IMG/VR virus record: IMGVR_UViG_3300021079_000001
Span: 1 to 64,000 of that record
Reading direction: 5' to 3' (one strand)
Source: a virus
Length of the DNA: 64,000 nucleotides
Of this stretch, positions 1-7,336 are shown one piece after another; the first letter of the stretch is position 1, and every line of letters begins with the position of its first letter. Both the position numbers and the translations under genes were made by a program. The notes beneath the pieces were generated by a model that saw only the letters and a program-made list of their open reading frames with translations, ran no database searches and was not told where the DNA came from.

Positions 1-72
1 GAGAATGACCAGGCTGTTGAACAACTATGGGAACATGCATGGGGATTACGGGAACAAGTTAGAATAATATGA
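1..72 (+). CDS. 3' end of an upstream gene (partial)
   Basis: Frame 1 is open from the window edge to a TGA at 70-72 and gives a 23-residue C-terminal fragment (ENDQAVEQLWEHAWGLREQ and so on). The stop overlaps the ATG of the next gene in an ATGA arrangement, which is the coupling seen between many genes here, so I take it as the true tail of an upstream gene in the same operon. The fragment is too short to assign a function. Confidence 0.55.
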   Translation, partial: ENDQAVEQLWEHAWGLREQVRII

Positions 73-260
73 CACACACATTCGAGTTCATAGCCAACCT
101 GCATGATGGTAGACAGGTACACATGCACTACAAGGGAAAGAGCAGCAGACTCTCCAAGGTACGTGACTGTATACATGTTGACCTACTGAAGGTGTATGCC
201 ATACCCAGTACACAGGTGAAGGAACTTTATCTCAGACCTAATAAGAAACGACTATTATGA
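69..260 (+). CDS. Small hypothetical protein (63 aa)
   Basis: I do not recognise this protein. It is short, basic and rich in beta-forming residues, starts at an ATG that overlaps the upstream stop, and ends in a TGA that overlaps the ATG of the next gene (ATGA at 257-260). The tight overlap on both sides argues for translational coupling and for a real gene. There is no signal peptide, membrane segment or Cys cluster. The C-terminus is strongly basic (RPNKKRLL). A small structural or assembly protein is possible, but nothing in the sequence shows it. Confidence 0.5.
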   Translation: MTHTFEFIANLHDGRQVHMHYKGKSSRLSKVRDCIHVDLLKVYAIPSTQVKELYLRPNKKRLL

Positions 261-934
261 ATACTAACTTACAAATAGTGCTGCCGTCTATTACGGATAC
301 CAATAAAGGGGTATATAGTACATCTATACGGATAACTGAGGTAGGAGATACTATACACATAGCATATGTAGATATTACTAAAGAAGCTGAAGATAAAAGA
401 AAACAAGAAAGAGTAGAAAAAACAGAACTCAATAGAAAGACTGTAGATGAATTGATAGCTGTATCTATAGTCAAAGATGTGAAAACTATAAAGATTTCAG
501 TAATAGAAGATACTATCAGATTATCAAAAAGATACCATAATGCCAATGGGCAATCTGTTGTATTCTCAAAGTCTTGTGATATAGATAGTGTCAATATAGT
601 AGATTGGGTCAATAACTTCATAACACTATGTCCATTAAGTTGGGGAAGCTATGTTCATAGTAATTCAAAGGAGTTCACAGAAGCTAATGGTACTGAATAT
701 AATCTCCTCACAGAAGATAAGAAAAAAGAACTACAGACGAAAGGTTGGTCAATACGAGAGGAATCGTGTACCCCTTATGAAGAAATGGAAGATGAGCAGT
801 TGTGGAGTACATTCCCGGAAGAGGATGATGAGCTATTGTCAGATACAGTAGAATCTATAATCCCTCCATATGTACCGAAAATGAACAGATTGCACAGACT
901 GTTATCCTACCTTAAATTAATAAAAAATAACTAA
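257..934 (+). CDS. Hypothetical protein (225 aa)
   Basis: Unrecognised. The protein is mixed alpha/beta, with a charged helix near residues 40-65 (KEAEDKRKQERVEKTE), a central beta-rich part, an acidic stretch around residues 175-200 (EEMEDEQLW, PEEDDELL) and a basic C-terminal tail. The base composition is more A-rich than in the next gene and codons such as AGA and ATA dominate, which may mean separate acquisition. It overlaps the gene before it by 4 nt and is followed after 1 nt by the glycosyltransferase gene, so it belongs to the same run. No catalytic motif is visible. Confidence 0.55.
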   Translation: MNTNLQIVLPSITDTNKGVYSTSIRITEVGDTIHIAYVDITKEAEDKRKQERVEKTELNRKTVDELIAVSIVKDVKTIKISVIEDTIRLSKRYHNANGQSVVFSKSCDIDSVNIVDWVNNFITLCPLSWGSYVHSNSKEFTEANGTEYNLLTEDKKKELQTKGWSIREESCTPYEEMEDEQLWSTFPEEDDELLSDTVESIIPPYVPKMNRLHRLLSYLKLIKNN

Positions 935-935
935 T

Positions 936-1694
936 ATGTTGTTATGGCTTACATGTACCCATGGTCGTTTCAAATGCTTACAGAGGAACTTACGATGCTA
1001 CATGGATCAGACTACTACTGAGGAGTCTGTAATGTTCATATGTAACTCTGGTAGCCCATTGAAGTTACCCAGTGACTTATTACTACCGGATAACAAGAGG
1101 GTGTACGTAGATAACTGCAGTCTCATGAACTTCCAGTCAGTAGGAGAGAAGTACCAACACGCATTGGAACTGGCCATGAGAATGTACCCGGATATTAATA
1201 TAATATGCAGCTGCGATGATGATGATATCTTCCTGCCTGATCATCTACTAGAGGGTTCTGCTGGTTATGGTATAGCTAGAACACAGGGAGCATTGGCATA
1301 TAAGCCACAGAAGAGCTATTATAGGTATCGGGATGCCAATAAGAAAGTAGTAGTGACATTGGCTGAGAATACTCTGGAACCATCTATATTTGTAGCTGCC
1401 GCATGGGTATTGGATAAGGGATATGCACCAGTATCAGTTCGGTATCATCAGCAATGGCTGGACCCATTGCTATATGCTAACAAGTTATTCATAGACCCTA
1501 ATGGAATATCAACACTCATATACAACTGGGGAGATAATGGTAGCCCAGATGAGGACTATAGTATATACAAGATGTCAGGTTCTGGACAGGATAATCACAA
1601 TAACTTCATAGCCCATGCTAGGACATCCAAGGATATGGGTAACGGACTATTAGTACCATTAGAAGATAACACACAGTATTATAAGATTCCATAA
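936..1694 (+). CDS. GT-A type glycosyltransferase-like protein (252 aa)
   Basis: This is probably a family-2-like glycosyltransferase, which would transfer a sugar from a nucleotide-sugar donor. The support is an N-terminal beta-strand followed by THGR (MLLWLTCTHGRF), an alternating sheet/helix pattern, and an acidic DxD-type cluster at about residues 94-97 in CSCDDDDIFLPDHL, placed after a hydrophobic strand (INIIC) as in GT-A folds where DxD binds metal and donor phosphate. Downstream are WLDPLLYAN and a C-terminal region with HNNFIAHARTSKDM. There is no signal peptide or membrane helix, so it should act in the host cytoplasm. It lies directly upstream of the tail fibre gene. Modification of a virion protein or of host glycans are both plausible. 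Acceptor and donor cannot be read from the sequence. Confidence 0.6.
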   Translation: MLLWLTCTHGRFKCLQRNLRCYMDQTTTEESVMFICNSGSPLKLPSDLLLPDNKRVYVDNCSLMNFQSVGEKYQHALELAMRMYPDINIICSCDDDDIFLPDHLLEGSAGYGIARTQGALAYKPQKSYYRYRDANKKVVVTLAENTLEPSIFVAAAWVLDKGYAPVSVRYHQQWLDPLLYANKLFIDPNGISTLIYNWGDNGSPDEDYSIYKMSGSGQDNHNNFIAHARTSKDMGNGLLVPLEDNTQYYKIP

Positions 1695-1699
1695 CTTTG
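1692..1699 (+). promoter_or_regulatory. Bacteroidota-type -7 promoter element (TAACTTTG)
   Basis: TAACTTTG fits the Bacteroidota -7 consensus TAnnTTTG. It overlaps the last codon and stop of the glycosyltransferase gene and sits only 4 nt before the ATG of the fibre gene, so a transcript starting at the usual distance would be leaderless or nearly so. I see no clear -33 TTTG. The same arrangement recurs with one mismatch at 30801. Confidence 0.4.
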
Positions 1700-1703
1700 C
1701 ACT

Positions 1704-4133
1704 ATGCCCAGTGCGACTCCCTTACCTAATAGCATATTAACTACTAACAGCAGCGGTGTACGACAGTATTCATTACCATCTGAGATACCTGTAGGTACTG
1801 TGCACTCTGTCAGTAATGCGGATGGTACAGTTACAGTAGCTCCCACTACCGGCAATGTGGTAGTATCATTGCCAGTTATAGGCACACTAACTCCCGGTGT
1901 ATATACCAACACCAACCTCACTGTAGATGCATATGGGAGAATAACATTAGCAGCTAATGGTTCAGGAGGCGGTTCCCAAAATCTCCAACAAGTAACTGAT
2001 ATAGGGGCTATTACAACCAATACAATTACTGTAGGTTCTTTATCAGGGTTATTTAGTCAAGTACTAAACTCTGCAGTAGGTACAGAAAATGCTGCTACGG
2101 GAACATATGCTTACTTAGATTCTTCTGGATATTTAGGATTAAACAATGGTGTAGTTGAAAGTTATCTATACAATACTAACGTAACACATACGGGTGTTGC
2201 ATTAGAATTTCCAAATGCAACTGCTTCCACTAATTATACTATACCAATATCTGTTAATGGTACTACAGCAGATAGTGCAGGTAATATTGCAATATCAACA
2301 GGTATTGGTACAGTAACTTCAGTAACTTTAGCCAATGGCACTGGTATATCTTTATCTGGTACTAATCCTATTACCACTTCAGGTACCATTACTATAACTA
2401 ACACCGCACCAGATCAGGTAGTATCATTAACACAAGGAGGGACTACCACAATAACCGGCACTTATCCAAATTTTACTATTTCCAGTGCAGATGCATATAC
2501 AGGTACAGTAACATCTGTAGCTACTGCAGGACTTATATCAGGTGGTACTATTACTACTACAGGTACTATCACTACTTCTATGGCTACTAATAAACTAGTA
2601 GGTAGAAGTACTGCAGGTACCGGTATAATGGAAGAAATTACTGTAGGTAGTGGTTTAACTCTTTCTGGGGGAACACTTACTAATACTGCCACCCCTACTG
2701 CTGTTGGTTATTATGGGGCATGGCAAGATAATGTTACACAAACTGCTGCTGTTAATAATACAGCTTATGCAATGATTTACAGAACTGTAGATCTTTCTAA
2801 TGGAGTTACAGTTGTTACCGATGGAACTAATCTTACAAGAATAACATTTGCAAATACAGGTATTTATAATATACAATTTTCTGCTCAGTTACAAAATTTA
2901 TCTACAGCAACTGAAGATGTAACGATATGGTTACGTAAGAATGGAGTTGATTTACCTGCAACAGGTACTATAGTTGGTTTGGCTCAAAGAAAAGGTCCTG
3001 CAGATCCTTATCATACAGTAGCTTCTTGGAACTTTGTTTTAAGTGTAGTTGCTGGAGAGTATTATCAATTAATGTGGAGTACAACTAACCATACAGATGT
3101 AATTATACCTGCTTATTCAGCAATATCTCCTGCTCCATCAGTACCATCAATTATATTAACTGTTACACAACAGTCTGGTATTATGGCCGGCACCGGTATT
3201 ACTGCAATCAATAGTCTTACAGGTGCTGTACAAACAATGGTTACAGGTACTACTGGTACTGATTTTGGAATATCTTCTGTAGGAACTACTCATACTTTTA
3301 ATTTACCATCAGCATCTGCAACTAATAGAGGTGCATTATCTTCTGCTGATTGGACTACTTTCAATAGTAAACAAGCATCTGGTAACTATATTACTGCTCT
3401 TACAGGTGATGTAACAGCATCAGGTCCAGGATCAGTAGCAGCTACTATAGCTAACAATGCGGTTACCTATGCCAAGATGCAAGCGGTATCAACCACGTCA
3501 AAGTTACTAGGGTCATCATCTACTACCACACCCGTACAGGAGATTACTATAGGTACAGGACTTACACTTACTGGTACTACATTAACTGCTGCAGGATCTG
3601 GAGGTACTGTAACCAGTATATCAGTAGTATCAGCCAATGGACTAGCCGGAACAGTAGCTAACCCTACTACAACACCTGCTATAACACTCAGTACTAGTAT
3701 TACGGGTATATTGAAAGGGAATGGCACTGCTGTATCTGCTGCAACAGTGCCTGATTATCCCACATCTATAAAAACCAAAGTAATTGGGTATGCACTAGAT
3801 GGGGCAGGTGGAGTAGTAGCAACTGGAAATACCAGGTATATAGTTGTTCCATATGCAGGTACTATAACTGGTTGGGCAATAACTGCTACTGGCACATCAC
3901 CTACATGCACAATAGATATCTGGAAAATAACTACAGGAACTGCATTACCTACAGTAGCTAATACTATAATGGGTACCAAACCTGCACTATCTACAGGTAA
4001 CTCTATAACCAGCACTACACTTACTGGATGGACAACAACATGTGCAGCAAACGATATATGGGGATTCAACCTGGATGCATGTAGTGCTGCACTCACAATA
4101 AACTTTGAAGTAACTATAATACTCACAGCATAA
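1704..4133 (+). CDS. Tail fibre / receptor-binding protein with repeats (809 aa)
   Basis: A Gly/Thr/Ser/Ala/Val-rich beta-structured protein typical of tail fibres of Bacteroidota phages. The N-terminus carries the common LTPGVYTNTNLTVDAYG segment. Repeats of the GTVTSV...NG type follow (near residues 203, 271 and 634), along with a GDVTASGPGSVAATI segment. A C1q/TNF-like jelly-roll candidate lies at about residues 340-490 (TGIYNIQFSAQLQN, TIWLRKNGVDLP, VVAGEYYQLMWS). The last ~120 residues form a second beta-sandwich (RYIVVPYAGTITGWAI). The central part from about 1,980 to 3,440 is visibly richer in A+T and in GCT/ACT/TTT codons than either end, which points to a swapped domain block. The stop overlaps the next ATG (TAATG). 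Role: host contact at the virion surface. Confidence 0.75.
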   Translation: MPSATPLPNSILTTNSSGVRQYSLPSEIPVGTVHSVSNADGTVTVAPTTGNVVVSLPVIGTLTPGVYTNTNLTVDAYGRITLAANGSGGGSQNLQQVTDIGAITTNTITVGSLSGLFSQVLNSAVGTENAATGTYAYLDSSGYLGLNNGVVESYLYNTNVTHTGVALEFPNATASTNYTIPISVNGTTADSAGNIAISTGIGTVTSVTLANGTGISLSGTNPITTSGTITITNTAPDQVVSLTQGGTTTITGTYPNFTISSADAYTGTVTSVATAGLISGGTITTTGTITTSMATNKLVGRSTAGTGIMEEITVGSGLTLSGGTLTNTATPTAVGYYGAWQDNVTQTAAVNNTAYAMIYRTVDLSNGVTVVTDGTNLTRITFANTGIYNIQFSAQLQNLSTATEDVTIWLRKNGVDLPATGTIVGLAQRKGPADPYHTVASWNFVLSVVAGEYYQLMWSTTNHTDVIIPAYSAISPAPSVPSIILTVTQQSGIMAGTGITAINSLTGAVQTMVTGTTGTDFGISSVGTTHTFNLPSASATNRGALSSADWTTFNSKQASGNYITALTGDVTASGPGSVAATIANNAVTYAKMQAVSTTSKLLGSSSTTTPVQEITIGTGLTLTGTTLTAAGSGGTVTSISVVSANGLAGTVANPTTTPAITLSTSITGILKGNGTAVSAATVPDYPTSIKTKVIGYALDGAGGVVATGNTRYIVVPYAGTITGWAITATGTSPTCTIDIWKITTGTALPTVANTIMGTKPALSTGNSITSTTLTGWTTTCAANDIWGFNLDACSAALTINFEVTIILTA

Positions 4134-4306
4134 TGGAATATACAGTACTAAGTAAATCAAAAGTAGATATAGTAGTAGTGGAGTACAGATTAACAGATAA
4201 TACTATACAGATAATAACTGTTCCAGTATTTGATGCATATACAGATGAGGAAGTAGATAGACAGATACAATATCGTGGATCTTTAATAGAACAAAGTGGC
4301 AGCTAA
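4133..4306 (+). CDS. Small hypothetical protein (57 aa) between fibre genes
   Basis: An ATG at 4133 shares its A with the stop of the fibre gene and opens a 57-codon frame to the TAA at 4304-4306. The protein (MEYTVLSKSKVDIVVVEYRL...) is two to three beta-strands followed by an acidic helix (DAYTDEEVDRQIQY). It overlaps the next gene, which starts at GTG 4296, by 11 nt. The double overlap and the sensible amino-acid content support a real gene. Function unknown. Its position suggests a small fibre-associated or assembly protein. Confidence 0.55.
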   Translation: MEYTVLSKSKVDIVVVEYRLTDNTIQIITVPVFDAYTDEEVDRQIQYRGSLIEQSGS

Positions 4307-5828
4307 CAATTTTACAGGGGTTATAAATAGTAACTACGGGACTCTCGGTAATTGGAGTCTTCTTGTTGTTCCTACTGCATCAGATGGTAATGTAGCTACA
4401 TTCACTAATACTTCTCCTGCCTGTACAGTAAATGTATCGAGTGTGGCTAATGCTATTGATTTCACTAATTACACTAATACTATTACATTCACTAACAAGA
4501 TTGTAGTATCTGGTAATGTTACTCTTGGTGCATCTATGGTATTTGCAGGTGCTGCTGCAGATGCTCTATCTATTCTAACGGCATCCACAATGACTTCTAA
4601 TGGGGTTACAGTAGGGGTACCACTAACTCTATCTGGTAATGTTACATATACCCTGGCTGACTCCTGGACAGTAGCTGCATTGGTGAGTTCCTCTAATACA
4701 GCTACTCAGACTATAAATGGCAACACTATCAATCTAGGAGCTGGATATTCGAATACTGTAGGTACTGGAACTATACAGGGAACTACTCTATTGAAATTTA
4801 CAGGTACAGGTACATGGACGTACTCTGCATCTGGTGGTACAGTAAAAAACAATGTAACTATAGCATGTGGTGCTGGTACATTCTCATTTACAGGAAGAGC
4901 AACCGGAGTAGCATTATATACAGGTACATTTACCTATACATCTGGTTCATTTGGAACATTCTCAGGGGCCCTTAGTATCAATAATACTACTACATTAGAT
5001 TGGGGAGGTAGTACTAATATAATGCCTCTGGCTATATTCACAGTAAATGCTACTGTAACTATCACACTGCTCAGTAATGTGTATTTAAGTGGCACATTTA
5101 CCCAGTCAGGAGGCACATACACGATAAATGGATTTACCATATTTCTTAGTGGCAACCTTACAACTACTACAGGTATAATGCAGGGTACCACAGTATTCAC
5201 GTTGTCTGGAGGAGGCACATGGAGTGGTAACTTTCCTGTGAAAAACAGTATAACATTTGCTGGTAATTACACTGTATCTGGAACTGTACAATACAATACA
5301 GGCACAATGACCTATTCATCTGGTACAATAACTACTACATCTAGTACTATAACAGTAGGAGCATCTACTACATTTGCTACTAGTGGAATGTCCTGGAATA
5401 ATATTACTGTATCTGCCACATCCACACTTACTATCAATTCTACACTTACTGTAGGTGGAACACTAACTCTATCTGCTAATACTACATTTGCAGGTACGGC
5501 AGGATTCAGTGTCAATACATTATCAGCTACAACTGCAGGGCTTACCCATACATTAGTACATGCAGTTACTTATACTGTGACTACATCTCTGGTATTTACA
5601 GGTACACTAGCTAGTCATATGGTAGTGATTAGTGATGATGGTACTACAAAAGCTCTCTTGACCCTCACACCAGGTGCTAGTCAGTCTGTATCATTCACTA
5701 ATGCTACCAGAATTGATAGTAGTGGTGGTCAGACTATATGGGATTTTGGTGGAACTCTGACTACTACTGTAAACTGGAATCTATTAGTACCTACCAGTGT
5801 TCAGAGTGCATACACTCATATAAACTAA
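4296..5828 (+). CDS. Beta-helix-like tail adhesin (510 aa)
   Basis: A Thr/Ser/Gly/Val-rich protein with almost no charged residues after the first 60, built of repeating strand-turn units such as TLSGNVTY, GTGTWTYSASGG and GTFTYTSGSF, which is the pattern of a parallel beta-helix or similar fibre shaft. The N-terminal NWSLLVVPTASDGNVATF segment resembles the start of other phage surface proteins. The start is GTG at 4296, since no ATG fits and GTG keeps the overlap with the 57-residue gene at 11 nt. It probably forms part of the tail fibre or adhesin complex with the preceding fibre gene. No enzymatic motif seen. Confidence 0.6.
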   Translation: MAANNFTGVINSNYGTLGNWSLLVVPTASDGNVATFTNTSPACTVNVSSVANAIDFTNYTNTITFTNKIVVSGNVTLGASMVFAGAAADALSILTASTMTSNGVTVGVPLTLSGNVTYTLADSWTVAALVSSSNTATQTINGNTINLGAGYSNTVGTGTIQGTTLLKFTGTGTWTYSASGGTVKNNVTIACGAGTFSFTGRATGVALYTGTFTYTSGSFGTFSGALSINNTTTLDWGGSTNIMPLAIFTVNATVTITLLSNVYLSGTFTQSGGTYTINGFTIFLSGNLTTTTGIMQGTTVFTLSGGGTWSGNFPVKNSITFAGNYTVSGTVQYNTGTMTYSSGTITTTSSTITVGASTTFATSGMSWNNITVSATSTLTINSTLTVGGTLTLSANTTFAGTAGFSVNTLSATTAGLTHTLVHAVTYTVTTSLVFTGTLASHMVVISDDGTTKALLTLTPGASQSVSFTNATRIDSSGGQTIWDFGGTLTTTVNWNLLVPTSVQSAYTHIN

Positions 5829-5895
5829 TACTACAAACTAACCAATTTAGTTAGGGAATATATACCAGATACATACAACTTAGTTAGGTAGTTAG

Positions 5896-5903
5896 TACAT
5901 TTG
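5896..5903 (+). promoter_or_regulatory. Promoter-like TACATTTG before the packaging genes
   Basis: TACATTTG matches TAnnTTTG and lies 9 nt before the ATG at 5913, within an 84-nt gap. The gap also holds an AACTAA/TTAGTT inverted repeat (5836-5841 and 5847-5852) and a second TTAGTTAG copy at 5880-5887. The gap thus separates the fibre genes from the packaging genes and is the best place for a new transcript in this part. No obvious -33 element. Confidence 0.4.
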
Positions 5904-5912
5904 CAATAAGGT

Positions 5913-6311
5913 ATGAGTAAGGAACTACATAATGGAGAATACAATATAAGTCCTTATAAGAGAATTTACAAGGATAAGAGGGACATAGCCAAGGCATTTT
6001 ATAGTCTGCTATCCGCATTCCACCCCAATATTCCATTAACTAATGGTGAGGTTAATCTATTGGCCCACATATCAGTATATGGAGGAGTAGCATCAGAACG
6101 ATCTAAGAAGGACTACCTGGCTGCGTATGGGGGGTCAATAGCATCTATGGACAATACTATAGGTAAGTTGAAGAAGAAAGGGATGTTAGCTAAGATAGAA
6201 GGTAAAGTACGTATCAACCCAAAAGCAAAGTGCCCCGATTTCAATAGTACAGACACATTCATATTCACGTTCAAATGCTTAATGCAGACAGAAAAAGTAA
6301 ATTCCCTATAA
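5913..6311 (+). CDS. Small winged-helix-like protein upstream of terminase (132 aa)
   Basis: A small basic protein. The middle (about residues 42-105) has the helix-turn-helix/wing look of MarR- or replication-initiator-like domains: LTNGEVNLLAHISVYGG, then KKDYLAAYGGSIASMDNTIG, then KLKKKGMLAKIEGKVRINP as a possible wing. DNA binding is therefore likely, either as a regulator or as a DNA-recognition partner of the packaging motor, but small terminase identity is not shown. It begins the group that leads to the large terminase, and it overlaps the next gene by 37 nt. Confidence 0.6.
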   Translation: MSKELHNGEYNISPYKRIYKDKRDIAKAFYSLLSAFHPNIPLTNGEVNLLAHISVYGGVASERSKKDYLAAYGGSIASMDNTIGKLKKKGMLAKIEGKVRINPKAKCPDFNSTDTFIFTFKCLMQTEKVNSL

Positions 6312-6643
6312 TAATAGAAGAAGAAAAAATAGGTGATAGTGCTGCTAAAGAAGTAGCTAAGATAATGGGTTTACCTGTAGGGCTATTGGACAAAATACAT
6401 AGTCATCAGTGGGCTATTGTAGCTGATGGATTGAGAACCAACAAGAGTGTAGAAGTTACTAAATTTTTCTTCATAAAGGTTATACCGACCACTGTAACCA
6501 AGATGTTAGACGCATCTCTGGAACGTATAAAGGAAAAGGAAAAAGCCCTGAAGAAAGCAAAGGGAGAGAAACAAAAAGAAGTACTACAACGAATACTGGA
6601 TATGGAACGTGACTATTCTGAATTCATCAAAAGCAAATTATGA
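6275..6643 (+). CDS. Small helical protein (122 aa), unknown
   Basis: Not recognised. It is predominantly helical: GDSAAKEVAKIMGLPVGLLDKIHSH near residues 20-45, then a strongly charged helix with KEKEKALKKAKGEKQKEVLQRILDMERD at about residues 85-115 (broken here at the family-neutral KAK), likely a coiled coil. The ATG at 6275 gives a 37-nt overlap with the upstream gene. Its TGA overlaps the next ATG at 6640-6643. Position upstream of terminase and helical nature would suit a small terminase-like oligomer or an accessory packaging protein. That is inference from context only. Confidence 0.5.
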   Translation: MLNADRKSKFPIIIEEEKIGDSAAKEVAKIMGLPVGLLDKIHSHQWAIVADGLRTNKSVEVTKFFFIKVIPTTVTKMLDASLERIKEKEKALKKAKGEKQKEVLQRILDMERDYSEFIKSKL

Positions 6644-7014
6644 AATTAGAGATCGGAAAATTACTAGAAGGTATAGGTAACTCAATATGGGTGAAGGAAG
6701 AAGTAGAGAAGATAGCTGCAGAGAGAATAGCTCACTGTAACTCATGCCCTCATTACTCCCCCAACATACCCAACCTACAGGTAACAAGACGTGATAAATT
6801 CTGTACTGACTGCGGGTGCAATATGTATCTGAAGACCCGGGCATTATCGGCTCAATGTCCACTGGGACACACATTCACTCATTTCCCTGATGAACAATCT
6901 AAATGGGGCCCAGTAGCGGATGATACTGTATCTGGACAAGTGGAACTCACACCGGAACTGAAAAAGGATATGGACGAGTACAAGAGAAAACTAATGAATA
7001 ATCAAGCAGAGTAA
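6640..7014 (+). CDS. Zinc-ribbon protein next to terminase (124 aa)
   Basis: Cys pairs are arranged as a zinc-binding module: HCNSCPHYSP near residue 28, FCTDCGCNMY near residue 56 and QCPLGHTF near residue 71, so four or more thiols, possibly with His, can bind one or two metal ions. Small proteins with this C-x2-C / C-x2-C-x-C / CPLG layout are common beside terminase genes of gut phages. Their function is not established to my knowledge, though DNA binding or assembly are usual guesses. The C-terminus is a charged helix. The ATG overlaps the upstream TGA by 4 nt, and the next gene begins 1 nt after its stop. Confidence 0.6.
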   Translation: MKLEIGKLLEGIGNSIWVKEEVEKIAAERIAHCNSCPHYSPNIPNLQVTRRDKFCTDCGCNMYLKTRALSAQCPLGHTFTHFPDEQSKWGPVADDTVSGQVELTPELKKDMDEYKRKLMNNQAE

Positions 7015-7015
7015 T

Positions 7016-7336
7016 ATGGCAGTAACTAAGAAAAACATATACATTACAGCAGAGTTGGAGTTTGCAGAACAGCAACTGGCATCTTGGAAGAACTGGCTAA
7101 TTAGTAATCCATACGAGACTATAGTAGATCGTAAAGAGATGCAGATGAATAAGAAGACTGGTGGTTCATTTATGACAACAGTGCAGACTAAAGAGGCTAT
7201 TCAGAAAGCACACCGGGACACACTAAAGGAGTACCTAGCAATGGCTGAAGTAGTTGAAAGACTAAGAGCTGCAGACGAGATCAAGAAGAAGTCAGTGAAA
7301 GGAGGAATGGAAATACCTGAAGCAATGTCAGACTAA
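7016..7336 (+). CDS. Small helical protein directly before terminase (106 aa)
   Basis: Two long helices are visible (ELEFAEQQLASWKNWLI and TKEAIQKAHRDTLKEYLAMAEVVERLRAADEI) separated by a basic loop (KEMQMNKKTGGSF). The size, helical nature and position one base from terL (TAATG overlap) would fit a small packaging subunit, but there is no helix-turn-helix signature and I do not claim it. The tight overlap suggests production in step with the large terminase. Confidence 0.5.
   Translation: MAVTKKNIYITAELEFAEQQLASWKNWLISNPYETIVDRKEMQMNKKTGGSFMTTVQTKEAIQKAHRDTLKEYLAMAEVVERLRAADEIKKKSVKGGMEIPEAMSD

Noticed and set aside
651-851. 66-residue + frame inside the 225-residue gene
   Set aside because: An alternative frame of the same DNA with no domain pattern and no coupling to neighbours.
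936-1000. THGR near the start of the glycosyltransferase as a phosphatase RHG-like motif
   Set aside because: Order is H-G-R, not R-H-G, and the rest of the protein fits a GT-A fold.
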